Part shown: positions 1-11,548 of the stretch, piece after piece
Numbering within the stretch: position 1 is the stretch's first letter
Layout: each line of letters opens with the position of its first letter
Source of the DNA: Gigaspora rosea
Lineage: Eukaryota; Glomeromycota; Glomeromycetes; Diversisporales; Gigasporaceae
Direction: 5' to 3'
DNA: 64,000 nucleotides
Assembly: GCA_003550325.1 (NCBI GenBank)
Contig: QKWP01001172.1
Location: forward strand, 18,977 to 82,976
Notes under the pieces: model-generated
The model's input: the letters and a program-made list of their open reading frames with translations, nothing else
The model's database searches: none
Told to the model about the DNA's origin: nothing
Translations under genes and position numbers: made by a program

Positions 1-1164
1 TTATTCCTTAGCAGACTCATCGTCTGAATCTTCGCTTGTATATTCTTCAGTGTATTTAAGTGCGCCACAAATTTCTCCCATACTTGCACTTTCGCCCGTT
101 CTGTACTCTTATTTTCTTGAGTACAAAACTTGTTTATTATAGTCGCCACTATAAAATCGGCCTCTTTTCGCTGGTCTTTCCACAGGGGCATCTTCCGGTT
201 CTTTTCTTTTGTCTGTTGCTTTCCCTTTTTCCGTTGATTTTCCTTTTTCTATTGCTTTTCCTTTTTCCGTTGCTTTGCCTTTATCAGTTTCTGTGCTTTT
301 ATCAGTTTCTGTGCCTTTATCTGTTTCTGTGACTTTATTCGTCGCTTTGCTTTTTTCTGCCGCTTTGCCTTTATCCGTCGCTTTGCTTTTTTCCGTCGCT
401 TTGCTTTTTTCCACCGCTTTGTTTTTTTCCGCCGCTTTGTTTTTTTCTGCTTCTATGCTTTTTTCTGCCGCTTTGTTTTTTTCTGCCGCTTTGTTTTTTT
501 CTGCTTCTATGCTTTTTTCTCCCCCTTTGCTTTTTTCTGCCACTTTGCTTTTTTCTGCTGCTTTGCTTTTTTCTGCTTCTATGCTTTTTAATGCTTCTTC
601 GATTTTTCTTCTTTTTTGTTCTTTCATACAATTATATGCAACTTTTTCTTCTTCAGAAATGTAGGCCCAATCAGGTAAATCGTCAGGTCTAGCTACATCA
701 TAAAAGAACGCATTATTGTCATAATATCATTTCCTCATTTGTTGCGATTATGAGTTCTTTTTTGCTTGTTCATCCAAAGTTTTTCTTAACAAATTTCGTA
801 ACTATAAAAATATTATTAGTATTATTAAAATAGTTAGAATGATTAATTGAAATTTATAATTTCTACGATTGTTGTAATTTAGCAATAATTTGATCAAAAA
901 TCAATTTACCTCGTCAGAACGCCACGTATAATTATACACATTAGCATTTCTTTTCTTGTTGTCTTTAGCATCGGTCTCACTTATTTTTGGTGAGTGTATT
1001 TTGGTCCTTAAAAGTAAATCTATCAACCCTTTTCGCTCATATTTAATGATTCGCTTTGCTTGTGGTTCATATAATGATTGTGCGCTTTTAATTCTTCGTG
1101 CTTTTTTCTGTAAGCAAAAAATATGTAAATGCATTAAATAAAAAATAAATATAATATAATAGTC

Positions 1165-1249
1165 ATGTTTCAGATTTTAATATTTATACTTACCGAACTT
1201 AGCCTGCAGGCTAAGTTCGGTAAGTTATAAATACTAATATCCGAAAACT
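1165..1249. repeat. Near-perfect palindrome inside an intron
   Basis: About 38 bp centred between 1206 and 1207 are perfectly self-complementary (core ACTTAGCCTGCAGGCTAAGT), and weaker complementarity extends about 20 bp further on each side. It lies in the pseudogene intron between the exons at 1312 and 1107. It may be a tiny foldback element. The CTTACC/GGTAAG arms would also present splice-donor-like GTAAG on both strands. Confidence 0.8.
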
Positions 1250-1559
1250 AGTTTTTTTTTAAAATAATAAAATTTTCATACTTCATTCATGCTATTATTG
1301 GCATGAAGACGTCAATTGTCTTCATCTATTTTTCCTTGCTTAACTTTCAGATGCCGGCCCCTTTGATGTCGGTGTAAAGCACCTAAACAATCCCAAATCT
1401 CTTTTCGGGTAGGAGTGAAAGTTGGCACCAACAATCGTTCTAATTCCGGAATTAGTTTGCTAAGAATTTGTTTATTGTTCAGGCTCAAAAAAACTTCATC
1501 AATGTTAAGTTGATATTTGCACGAGATCATTTTTAATAAAATTTTCATCTCAGCCTATT

Positions 1560-2045
1560 AAAAATAAAGAAAAATAATTAAATTGAAAAAACGGAAAAAA
1601 ATTAAATCGTCAAAAAAACATTAAAAAATCATAAAAAAATTTTTGTAAAAATTTATAAAAGGGAAATCATATAAAAAAATATTAAAAATTTGCAAAAAAG
1701 AAAAATCGTAAGGTTAAAATCATAAAAAAATCAATCAAAAGATAAAAATAAATTATTAAAAGGAAATAATTGTAAAATGGAATCGTAAAAATTTTAAAAT
1801 TTGTAAAAAATCAATAAAGCATAAATAAAAATCATAAAAAAAAATCGAAATAAAAAATTAAAAAGAAAATTGAAAATCATAATAATGAAAAGATATAAAT
1901 CGTAAAATAAATTAAAAATCGTAAATAAATATAAAAAATCAAATTGTTAAAAAGAAAAAAATCGTAAAAAAAAGTTAATCATAAAAGATAAGAAAAAACT
2001 GAAAAATCGCAAACAAAATTAAAAATTGTAAAAATTTGTATTAAA
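1560..2045. repeat. A-rich low-complexity intron fill
   Basis: This is the body of the 496-bp intron 2050-1555. It is made of degenerate reiterations of an AATCGTAAAAAT-like unit. There is no coding potential; the flanking splice sites (GTAAG at 2050, ATAG at 1555) are intact. Confidence 0.7.
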
Positions 2046-2975
2046 CTTACCCGAGCTTCTTTCGGATCAAAAGATCTTTTTGCACTTAGTTGAGATAGCT
2101 GTATTTCAGAACTACTTTTACCATCATTACCATCAGATAATTCACCTTTACTTTCACTTTTTTTGCTTTCTAAAATCGTTGATCCTGCAGTTTTGAATTG
2201 CAGGTCCGATTCCTTGCAAAACTTTTGTTGATAATGATTAGGGCCTCGATTTCTTCTTTGGCTTGTTTGTTTTCAGCCTCCAAATCGGCTATTCTGCGCT
2301 TTAACTTTACAATTTCTTCACGCAAACTTTCATTTTCTATAAAAATAGGTAATAAAAACAAAAGATTAACAAAATAAAACATACAAAAATGAGAAAGATA
2401 ATCAAAATTATCACAACTTTCAGCTGCCGTTTTCCAACATATATGTTGGGAAACAGCAGCTGATTTTTTTATAACTGAATTGATTATAAAACCTGCTTCC
2501 AGCTCTTCAAATGACTTTTGTAGTTGAATATTTTGTTGTTTTTCTTTGTACATGCTTTTGGGTAATCAAAGTAATGGATATCTTTACTTTAAGTTGAATA
2601 AAGCAGAAGTCAATTCAGGTGATAAGATAATAACAGGTGAAGTTGGATGACTGAAAGTTGATTTTGTAGAAGAAGTAGTCGATTGAACAGCAGGTGTTGA
2701 AGGTCTAGCAAGTGGTGAAGATCGAACGGGTGAATGTGGTAAAGATCAAATGGGCGAATGTGGTGCAGATCGAATGGAGAATGTAGTGCAGATCAAACGG
2801 GAGAATTTTGAGTTGTAGAAGTGCCAGTTTGACGAAGTCCAGTTGAAGGTAAAGTTTCGGATGAAGGTAAAGGATTTTCAGTTAAAGATTCGATTACAAC
2901 GAGAGGTTCTTGTTGTTAACTTTCGGATGTATTGTATTTTAAAAGTTTTCATTGTTTTTTTGGTCGTTTTGACAT

Positions 2976-4084
2976 TGTAAAAAAAAAAAAATATTGAGGA
3001 AATATTTGAGAAGTATAGAAAAAAAAAATATATCGAAAGAAATATTTGAGAAGAAAAAAGGTAGGATATAAGTATTTAAAAGAAAAAAAAGAGTTTGGTT
3101 TAGTAATGAAAAAAAAAAGTTTGGTTTAGTAACGAAAAAAAAGAGTTTGGTTTAGTAACGAAAAAAAAATTGAAGTTGCAAAAAAAAAAATTCGTAGAGA
3201 AGTCTTAACTTTTATAGATTTTATTCGATCTCAGATTTTGTATGCAACTGTATTGTTTGCAATTTTGTTTAAAACTTTGACATAATTGAAACTTATAGCG
3301 AAGATATTATATAGTCATCATATGTGTGATCACTCGTAATCACGGGATAGACATTCGAAATCCTAAGGTGGCATCAGTAATCAATCGGGTCTATAATTAA
3401 TTAAGTTCATCTTATGCAATTGATCGAATCTTATACAATTAAGACAATCAAAAGTTAGACAAATCGTGTAAAAAAATTAAACAATTAACAAAATTTAATT
3501 TAATCCTGCATAATACTGTAATAGTTCTAATGTTGTCAAATTTTTTATTACACAATACTAAATTTTTAATATGCCAAAAACAATAGTTTTTTTTTATTTG
3601 CTGAAACAAGTGATTTAATTATGTATTGTTCGCAAATAAGAACTAAATTATTTTAATATATTGTTAATATATTTTGTCATTAGGGACTAATTATTACGCT
3701 TTGCAAAATGATATACTTTTGTTCAAATTTTTAGATCTGCATACTTGATTGTTATCAGATTTGACGTACTTTTGATCAAATGTTTAGATCGCATACTTGT
3801 TTGTTATCTGATTGCATGATTGTAAAAAATATTAAAGTATATTTTTTTGCTAAAAATTCAATATAAAAATGTTATTTTCATTGACTATATTTATGTTTAC
3901 TAAAAAATATTGCGAAGCAATCGGTCAACAATCAGGTAATTGTTCAAGTGATTGTCAGTGATTTATCAATTTGAAACAAATCGCAATAATCAAATCATGT
4001 ATTATTCGTATTTTTTGAAGGTTGATTTTTGACAAAGTTGCTCTTTGTATTGTTATTTTATAATACTGAACAAAAATAATCAAC
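2976..4084. other. Intergenic; short direct repeats, no gene seen
   Basis: Between 3085 and 3170 a unit of about 27 bp (AGAGTTTGGTTTAGTAACG plus an A run) is repeated three times. Otherwise this is AT-rich sequence with no supported ORF, RNA gene or recognisable transposon end. Confidence 0.6.
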
Positions 4085-4290
4085 ATTGAATCGTATAAAA
4101 ATTATCAATTTTCAGTTAGAAAAATTGTAAAAAAATCATCAATTTTCGTTTAGAAAAATTGTAAAAAAAATCATCAATTTTCGTTTAGAAAAATTGTATA
4201 AAAATCATCAATTATTGTTTAGAAAAATTGTATAAAAATTATCAATCTTCGTTTAGAAAAATTGTATAAAAATCATCAATTTTCGTTTAG
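4085..4290. repeat. Tandem repeat, about 35-bp unit, 5-6 copies
   Basis: Consecutive copies of a unit like TCAATTTTCGTTTAGAAAAA followed by TTGTATAAAAATCA. Copies differ by a few substitutions and A-run length. The array ends just before the start of the Tnp2-type gene, so it may be a subterminal repeat of that transposon, as is common for CACTA elements. Confidence 0.8.
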
Positions 4291-4307
4291 CAAAAAGCTA
4301 TTGTTTT

Positions 4308-7300
4308 TTGCAAATTCCATCTTCATTAATTATTAATATGTCATCAAGAAAACGATCGCTTTCGTCTTTATTAAATGAAGAAGGTGTATCAAAACTACCA
4401 CGAAAAAATACAAAACAAAGAAAAAAGGTTATATGTAATTGCGATAAGTGCAATGGATTGCTTGTCGATTATAGAACGAAAGTTGCTCATAAAAGTAGGA
4501 TACAACAACTACCAAAAAGACAAATTTCGGCATTATCGTCACAAGAACAAGAAGAAATGAGTGGTCCAAGTTCTTTACAAGATTTAATGGAAGAAATTGA
4601 AGAAATTGATGAAGTTACTAACACTCCAGTGTCTGATGTGAACGAATTTATTTTTAAACCCAGAGTCAGAAATCCGGCATTAAATAGGATTATGTCTTTT
4701 AATGTTGATTACGAACATTCAGCAGGTGAAGAGTTTGGTTCAAATTCGGCAGTTAAAGATGAGTTTGATGAAACACTCAATGTGTATACCGAAGATGACA
4801 ACGTTTCTGAAACTAGCACTGAATCTGATGAAAGTTCTGACGATAGGATAATGTTTTCAAAAACTATTCGGCCCCCGATTTTAAATCCCACGAGAACCCA
4901 AAAATGTACATAACGACAATCGATTTATATGGATACTTTTATGGATCATGAACTTCAAAATACAGTATAATATATCGGAAGGTGCAATTGAAGGGCTTCT
5001 AAAGTTTATGAAGTTAGTACTAATTGTAGTTGGTAGTATTGAATTTAACAACTTTCCTATATCCAAGTGAACAAAGCACTTGGATTGTCTGACGAATTTA
5101 TTAGTTTTGTGTTATGTCCTAAATGTCATAAACTATACAAGGAGGAAGAAGTGATAAAGTTTAAGCATAATAACCAGGTGTCGATTATGAGTTGTACCCA
5201 TATAGAATTTCCTAATTCGAAAATTAGAAAAAACAAGATTTGCGGCACCAATTTATCAACGCAATCTAAGTTGTTAGATAGAAAGATCGTAAATCGACCA
5301 GAGTTGATTTTTCCTTACAGTCCAATTAGATACCAATTGGATAACATGTACTAGTGTTCAGGTTTTGAGAATAGTCTTCAGCATTGGATAAATCGTTCAA
5401 GCTTCAATGATATTTTATGTGATATTTATAATGGTCAAATTTGGCAAACCTTTAAAGATGAACCATTCAGCAAAGATTCAGCGCTATTTTTTTGTAATGA
5501 AAAGGTGGATTCACATTTGGGATTGATAGTAAATCTTGATTGGTTTCAACTATTCGATGGTGTATCGCATAGTACTGGTGTATTATATGCATCCATTGCG
5601 AATCTGCCACGTAACATTTGATTTAAGAGTGAAAATATGTTAGTTTTAGGCATATTACCTGGGCTGGATGAAGTGAGTTTGCATAAAATAAACTATTATC
5701 TTTTCCCAGTTGTTGACAAATTAGAGTCCCTTTGGCACTAAATTCAACAGCCGAGTTTGTAGAAGAAAGAACGATTCGTGCTGCTTTGATACTAATTTCA
5801 TGTGATATTCCAGCTGCTTGAAAGTTATGTGGGCATATATCGGCATTAGTATCATTCATCGTTGCGAGAAAAGTGCTAATTACGTTAACAGACATTTTAA
5901 TTTCGACGGTATGCAAAATATGAATGAATGGTTCATTCAAAAAGATTTAGCAGTACATTAGGAAAAGGCTCTTGAATGGAGAAATTGTAGTTCTGATACT
6001 AAAAGAAAGCATTTTGTTAAAGACAATAAAGTTCGATAGTCAGAATTACTTCATCTAAATTATTTTAATCCTATTTGTTATGTTATCATTGATCCTATGC
6101 ATTGCCTTTTTATGGGCATTGCTAGGTGGATTGTTAAGTGAATATGGATCGACGAAGGCATATTGACCCAAAATATGCTTACATAAATTCAATTCAAGGT
6201 GAATAGGATCCAAGTTCCATCAGATATCGGCCGAATTCCAGGGAATGTGAGCAGTGGATATGGATTTTGAATTTTACAGCTGATCAGTGGCGAAATTTTT
6301 TAACAATTTATGCTACTGTTGTTCTCTAGGAACACCTTTCGAATGATGATCAGCAAATTTTAACACAATTTGTAAAAATTTGCCAGATCTAAGTATCCAG
6401 AATAATGGAGCGCGACCTAATGAATGAAGCTCACGAAAGGTTGATCAATTTGATAAAACTTATAGAAAGAAAATATGGGCTTGAAAAAATTACTCCTAAT
6501 CTACATCTTTCGCTACATTTATGTGAATATGCACAGGATTATGCTCCACTATACTCCTTTTGGTATTTTTCATTCGAAAGGATGAATGGAATATTAGGGT
6601 CTTTGCCAAATAGCAATCGAAAAATAGAACCTGAATTAATGTGAAGACTAATGAATGATAGTCGCATTGTTAGCTTAACAGCTGCATCTGAAGTGGAAGG
6701 ACTGGAATTGTTGCCAAATCGATTAGAAGTAGGGCCACTTCAGATGCAAATCAGTTTTCTTCTGATGAAATGCGTAGGTTTTTATTTAATACGTATAATA
6801 TTCAAGAATCGGTTATTACTAGTTCAGAACGATTTCCTGGCGAGTTATTACCACCTCAATGGCAAAAGTTAATAATTTCTGCCGATTTATTGGACTTGCT
6901 AGTACTGTAGAATATTATACTGTGACTTATGAAAATTTAAGTTTTAGAAAACCTTTTGCTGACAATCTTGATGACTCAATTATTGTTCTTAACCGGGCGG
7001 ACCAATATGGAAGATGCAGAATAGGATCGGAAATATTCGTTTCTGACATGTCTTCTTAGCATGTAAAAAGTTCATTTGTTTTGGCCCGGTTTGTGAATCA
7101 AGATGGAAGTATTGATTTGTATCCCGGACAAGTCCAATATTTCATTAGTCATTCAGTAAATTTGCTAAATGGGTTTATTGAACACAAATTGGTATACATC
7201 AAATAGTATAAGCCTGTAAGTTCAGCGGCAACTCAATTTCATTTTAGTAGCAATGATGATGCCGAAACATGTAATGTCAAACTTTGCAACACTCAATTTT

Positions 7301-7440
7301 ATCCGATTCGTCGTGAATGCATTATTTCGGTACATAACATTTTTAGTTGATTTATACCATTCAAGTATAAAATATCAAATAGACAAAATTCTCGAGAATA
7401 TTTAGCTGTAATTCCTTTAAATCGTAAATTTAATATTTAA
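4308..7440 (+). pseudogene. CACTA (EnSpm)-type transposase, Tnp2/DUF4218-like, dead
   Basis: Family knowledge: Tnp2 transposases catalyse cut-and-paste of CACTA elements and carry a C-terminal DUF4218-like region. Seen here: an acidic N-terminus with Cys motifs (CNCDKCNGLL) intact to 4913; a zinc-ribbon-like CPKCHKLYKEEEVIKFK (5116 on); QLFDGVSHSTGVLY; CDIPAA..KLCGHISAL; the hallmark IIDPMHCLFMGIARW (near 6090); then LHLSLHLCEYAQDY and SFWYFSFERMNGILG (6500-6600), matching DUF4218. A conserved C-terminal segment runs to TAA 7438-7440. It is inactive: frameshifts near 5060, 5750 and 5850 and stops near 5352, 5620, 5817, 5958 and 6035, many reading as CGA-to-TGA or CAA/CAG-to-TAA/TAG. The start used is ATG 4308; MSSRKR at 4338 is an equally good start. 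I could not find its terminal inverted repeats. Confidence 0.85.
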
Positions 7441-7895
7441 TACATTTAATCTAAATTTAGTAATTAATAATACGATTTTTAAACTATTTTACTGATTTTT
7501 AATTTATATTGACTTATGTTGTTTACAATCGATTACAATCATTCAAGTTCACATCAATACAATCATATCAATATCCATCTTATTTAAAAATTTCTTTGAT
7601 ATATGTGAATTATATGTTTTATTTGACGAAACTTATACGAATTGTTAAAATAGCCAAAATTATACGATTTATATAATTTATAAAAACGATAAGATTCGGC
7701 TGCTGATTTTTTCTATTTTTGCTGATTTTTGCTGATTTTTATATATAAAAATTGGTAAACAAATGGATATTATACCAAATTTGCTTTTTAAACATTCGGT
7801 TATAGCCGAATATTAATCGATTTCTCTCTTTTAATGCCGATTTGTATACGAACCTTGTAGTGCCGAATTTTGATATTTTGACTAGTGTTATATGA
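7441..7895. other. Intergenic, nothing recognised
   Basis: AT-rich spacer after the dead transposase. A short TTTTTGCTGATT direct repeat occurs near 7708-7740. There is no convincing ORF or transposon end. Confidence 0.5.
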
Positions 7896-8189
7896 ACAGA
7901 TAATACAGGAGTAGCTAAAGCAGGAAAGATGTCAAGAAATCAGACGATGGAATCTTGGAAGTTAGAAATAGATAGAAATTATAATATCAAAGAAATACAA
8001 TACATTAAAGGATCAATAAATAATGTATTAGATTGGCTTAGTAGACATATAGGACCAATCAAGAACCAAGAAGAACCAATTAAACCAAAAGAAGAAATTA
8101 TTAAAGAAAAGAAACCTATAAAAGAACTATCATTTGGACTTAAAATCAGCAAAACATTTGGAAATAAACAAGTATTATTTAAACTTTGA
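7896..8189 (+). pseudogene. RNase H-like C-terminal remnant
   Basis: Open from codon 7896 (after a TGA) to TGA 8187-8189. It reads TDNTGVAKAGKMSRNQ, then WKLEIDRNYNIKEIQYIKGS, then NNVLDWLSRH. This spacing resembles the last part of RNase H domains of reverse-transcribing elements or RNase HI: a TDN acid residue, then a KGxxNNVxD acid motif. Everything upstream, including any reverse transcriptase, is absent. The tail is Lys/Glu/Pro-rich. It is the first member of the co-directional array. Alternative: a free-standing RNase H fragment. The domain call is motif-based and moderate. Confidence 0.5.
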
Positions 8190-8190
8190 A

Positions 8191-8301
8191 ATGGAACACT
8201 TAATAACGCCAATACCACCCTTGTACCAAGTTAAAGAAATGATTGAAAATGAATCAAAATGCTTAGAATACTTACAAGACCAGGACCTCGAAGAACTCTG
8301 A
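8191..8301 (+). CDS. Small acidic ORF after the RNase H-like remnant
   Basis: ATG 8191 begins one base after the TGA of the RNase H-like frame. It encodes 36 residues (MEHLITPIPPLYQVKE to QDQDLEEL), closed by a TGA that lies inside the left end of an inserted MITE (8291-8464), so the native C-terminus was probably longer. Function unknown. Its tight spacing fits the packed layout of the array. Confidence 0.3.
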   Translation: MEHLITPIPPLYQVKEMIENESKCLEYLQDQDLEEL

Positions 8302-8464
8302 TACAACTTAGATCTGAGTTAGTATAATTTTAGCAGTATTTTAGCCAAATAGATATATAAAATAGAGCAAATTTTGAAAATTTATTATATAAAAATGCAA
8401 TGTTTGATGAATTTCTATGAAAAATTTCCTTTTTTAGAATCATCTGAGTTGTATCAGAGTTCTT
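8291..8464. mobile_element. Short inverted-repeat element (MITE), 174 bp
   Basis: A perfect 18-bp terminal inverted repeat AAGAACTCTGATACAACT at 8291-8308, with its complement at 8447-8464. The interior is AT-rich and non-coding. It separates the small ORF from the Merlin-type transposase. The target duplication is unclear. Confidence 0.75.
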
Positions 8465-8501
8465 TGGGGTCCTACAAGACCTATTATTACTACCAAGAAC
8501 A

Positions 8502-9378
8502 ATGACTTGTATTTATTGCAACAAACCAAATATGAATTTTGATGACAAAGAATTAACATTTAATTGCGAAAAAAGAGAATGCCAAAAAAGAATATCAATC
8601 TTCAATGGAACGATATTTTCAAAGGCTAAATTAAAATATAACCAAATAATAGAATTAAGCTATTTTTGGTTAAGTAAAGCAATGCGTAAAAAACTCAATA
8701 TTTACACCAATATTGTATCCGCCAATATCACAAGATGGACACAAATCTTTAGAACTATTATCACTCAAGAAATAAAAATTAGTGAAACAAAAATAGGAGA
8801 ACCAGATATCATTGTAGAAATAGACGAATCCTTATTTTACAAGAATCACCAAAACAAAACAGAACAACTATGGGTATTTGGAGGAATTGAAAGAACTAAA
8901 GGAAAACAAATATTTGCACAAATTTGTAAGGACCAAACAGCTAATACTCTATTAACTAAAGGAAAACAAATATTTGCACAAATTTGTAAGAACCGAACAG
9001 CTGATACTCTATTAAACCTAATTCAAAAATATGTACACCCTAGATCAATAATTTACTTAGACATGTTTAAAAGTTATGATCAGATTTACTTACGCCTAGG
9101 AATATGGCACTACCAAATAAACCATAGCCAAGAAATGACAATGATTGACTATACTGAAACTTCAAACAAATTAAAAATCTATTATACTAATAATATTGAA
9201 GCAACATGGTGCGTGTTAAAAGACACGATATCAGAATAAGGATGACCTACCAAAATATTTACTTGAACAAATTTGGCGTAGACAAAATAAACAACGCCTA
9301 TGGAACGTGTATATAGAATGTTTACAAACCAAATATGAAGATATTATTAAACTTATTGAAGAATATAATACAGAGTAA
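8502..9378 (+). pseudogene. Merlin/IS1595 (ISXO2)-type DDE transposase, one frameshift
   Basis: N-terminal zinc-ribbon-like part (CIYCNKPNMNFDD, then CEKRECQKRISIFNGTIFS), then a DDE fold: VEIDESLFYK (first acid, near residue 109), IIYLDMFKSYDQIY (second), INHSQEM, and NNIEATWCVLKD (Glu with Trp), the order typical of ISXO2/Merlin enzymes. The first frame stops at TAA 9237-9239. The conserved C-terminus (KDDLPKYLLEQIWRRQN...) continues one frame over to TAA 9376-9378, so one indel near 9235 breaks the gene. A 60-bp direct duplication sits between the first and second acid motifs. It could be the mobilising enzyme of the whole array or a separate transposon; no terminal repeats were found for it. 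Confidence 0.75.
8894..9013 (+). repeat. 60-bp in-frame tandem duplication within the transposase
   Basis: 8894-8953 and 8954-9013 are near-identical. Each encodes TKGKQIFAQICK followed by DQTANTLL or NRTADTLL. The duplication keeps frame and adds 20 residues. Confidence 0.95.
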
Positions 9379-9544
9379 CTCTTAATATTAATTATTAATA
9401 ATCAACAATAAACAAAAGGTAAAATCAGAAGTTATAAAAGTACACTCCGCTGAACCAACTTAAAGGATAAACTGAACTTACAAGAAAAACTAAAGAATAC
9501 CCTGAAAACAAAAACTACAAATCTGAACTCCAAAATTAAAATAA

Positions 9545-10384
9545 ACCTCAGGAACTGGAAACTACTACTGCAAGAAGTGTGATCTTTATGTCGAAAACTC
9601 TAGAAGACATCAATGCAGTTATAATATTATTGAAACAGCCCTTGAAGAAATTAAACATGTCCAAGACTGGAAAGAGAAACTGACACAGGAAATCAGAAAT
9701 GAATTAGAACTTAATAACAAATCTAACAAAGAAAAAGAAAAAGAAACTTTCTATGAAATAAAATAAAAACAAAAGAACTTAGAAAAATATATTTGCAATA
9801 TTTGTAAGCAATCTGGACATACTAATCACTACTGCCCTGAAAACGAATATTATAAATATCACGAAAAAGGACACTAAGCACGTGACTGTCTTGAAGCAAA
9901 AAATAGAAATGATCAACTGATCAACATCAATAACAGTAGTATCAACGCAGCTGCGACAACATCTAAATATTGCACCTATTGTAAAACAACCAGACATGAA
10001 AACTATCAATGCAGAACCTCCAGACTATTAAAAGAAAATGCAAACCTCTTTTGCAAATACAATTCTGCAAGAATTATTGAAAGAAAGGAAGAACACATCA
10101 ATTGGGCCACATATAATGAACAACATGATAAACATCAATGTTGCAGAAAAGAATATAATAGACCAACTGCTAAAGAAGATCTTTATTATATCAAAAGATT
10201 ATTTATGGATCCATATTCATTACAAGTAATCTATATTGAAGAAACTCTCTATTGTAAAGGATGCTATTCTGAAATGCACAAAGTATTAGACTTTAAGGAC
10301 CCTAGAAGCAAAAAGTACTTTATATTAGGACTTGAACAAGGCAAAAAGACTATTTGTCGACTTTGTAAAAATCTAATATTATAG
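9545..10384 (+). pseudogene. Zinc-knuckle (CCHC) rich protein, Gag/nucleocapsid-like
   Basis: A single frame of 280 codons from 9545 to TAG 10382-10384, interrupted only by two TAA codons (near 9768 and 9877). Metal motifs in order: CKKC...HQC; CNICKQSGHTNHYC (exact CX2CX4HX4C); a worn knuckle YKYHEKGH.ARDC; CTYCKTTRHENYQC (exact CX2CX4HX4C); CKGC and CRLC near the end. Zinc knuckles bind single-stranded nucleic acid in retroelement Gag and related proteins. No ATG is obvious at the beginning, so the start is uncertain. Both internal TAA codons fit CAA-to-TAA. The neighbours (RNase H-like upstream, other Cys-rich proteins downstream) agree with a replicating-element origin. Confidence 0.65.
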
Positions 10385-10442
10385 AAAAATGGAAAGCCAA
10401 GATGGAATGCATTTCTGAAATAAAGAACATAAATTCGCCCAA

Positions 10443-11456
10443 ATGATCTTTAATAGCACAAACCCTACTTCAGAAAGACTAACAAATAAACAACTTGATA
10501 ATAGAATTAGAAATTATACCAGGAACAACACAAATATTTCATACAACATTAATGAATCGCGAATTAAAAGAATTATTAGATATATGACACAATATAGAGA
10601 TAACATAAACAAATGGCACCATGAAGACGAAGACTTCAGAAAGGCAGATAATGAATACAATAATGATGCACATAATGACCCGAAATTGATGAAGACTCTA
10701 GACCTATCAGAACCAATTTCTTTACAGAATTTACAGACAAAGAACTTCAACAAGAAGAATATGAAGAATTAATAGATAAATATGAAGACCCTGAACTGCG
10801 TGAAGCAAGACTTCTATTATTAAACCAAAATGTTAGAACCAGACTAGTAACAAATAAAGAAATATGTAAAAAAAATTGAAAAAGCAAAAGAACTCCTAAA
10901 AGAATGAAAACAAGAAAACATATTACTCTGCAAAGAATGCTTAATGCCCAAAGAACAAAATGAAAAAGGACACTGTGAAGATTGTCAAAAAGAAATTAAT
11001 GTGAAAGCAATTGACCTTATTATAGAAGAAAAACTTCAAGCAAAATATCCTGCAAAACCAGAAAAGAAGCTTTAGTAGAAGTTAACAAATCAATTAATCT
11101 TACTATTCAGAAAAAAATGAATGAAAGATATCCTGGGAAATCTAAAGAAGAAATCCTAAAGGAGATGTGCAAAAAGGTCTATAAAGATCTCAGAACAACT
11201 GAAGAACAAATGGATCTCGAACTTGAAGAAGAAATCGAAGAAATTTCACGATCAAGACCTACTTTACCAGAATATAATGGCAGAACAGCAATTCAAACTT
11301 GTACAAGAAAATATGGTTCTTGTGAGAAGTATTACAATCCTAGAACAATCGACCCTAGTACTTCAGAATGAAAATCAAAAATTAAAAAGGAAATTGAAAG
11401 ATACTCAAAATCACGTAAACCTTGAAGCTCATCAAAAGATGAAAATGATGAGATGA
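10443..11456 (+). pseudogene. Cys-motif and coiled-coil protein, multiply frameshifted
   Basis: No family recognised. ATG 10443 opens a charged N-terminus (109 codons). Coding signal then jumps frames near 10690, 10860, 11060 and 11280, always resuming in similar Lys/Glu-rich sequence. Visible parts: an acidic helix (EEYEELIDKYEDPELREA), a CKECLMP...HCEDC pair (CX2C..CX2C, zinc-binding type), a helical run (RYPGKSKEEILKEMCKK), and a C-terminal coiled coil (LVLQNENQKLKRKLKDTQ) to TGA 11454-11456. An in-frame TGA near 10902 (LLKE*KQE) also interrupts it. Possibly a companion structural or DNA-binding protein of the same element. Confidence 0.5.
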
Positions 11457-11548
11457 AATGTGCAAAACAATTCAGAAGCCACAAGGCTAAATACAACAAT
11501 AGATTCTAAAACAATTAATATAAATATTTATTAATACTTACAATCATT

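Larger units (their letters stand above)
1..2975 (-). pseudogene. Lys/Glu-repeat coiled-coil protein, multi-exon pseudogene
   Basis: Not a family I can name; it resembles lineage-specific repeat proteins of Rhizophagus. Reading leftward from ATG 2975-2973: a short basic start (MSKRPKK), a Ser/Pro/Thr-rich section with imperfect repeats, a region starting MYKEKQQ (2553), a coiled coil (EIVKLKRRIADLEAE, near 2320), an exon 1554-1312 in frame after the intron 2050-1555 (GTAAG...ATAG, phase 0), an exon 1107-910 (KKARRIKSAQSLYEPQ) ending at donor GAG|GTAAAT, and a last exon from about 803 with some 25 AEKSK/TEKGK-type repeats. Its frame runs on to a TAA at 3-1 (DSDDESAKE). Damage: TGA about nine codons in, then TAA, TGA, a one-base deletion near 2785, another shift near 2210, TGA at 1314-1312 inside otherwise continuous coding sequence, and further TAA, TGA and TAA in the last exon. 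Most are explained by C-to-T change (CGA or CAA to stop). Highly charged, probably nuclear or cytoplasmic when intact. Confidence 0.75.

Noticed and set aside
209-664. Plus-strand ORF of 151 codons over the Lys/Glu-repeat exon
   Set aside because: Shadow frame of the minus-strand repeat gene; its Phe/Ser/Leu repeats are the antisense of AEKSK units.
4085-4290. Regular 35-bp repeats reminiscent of a CRISPR array
   Set aside because: Units are contiguous with no unique spacers, in a eukaryotic setting; an ordinary tandem repeat.
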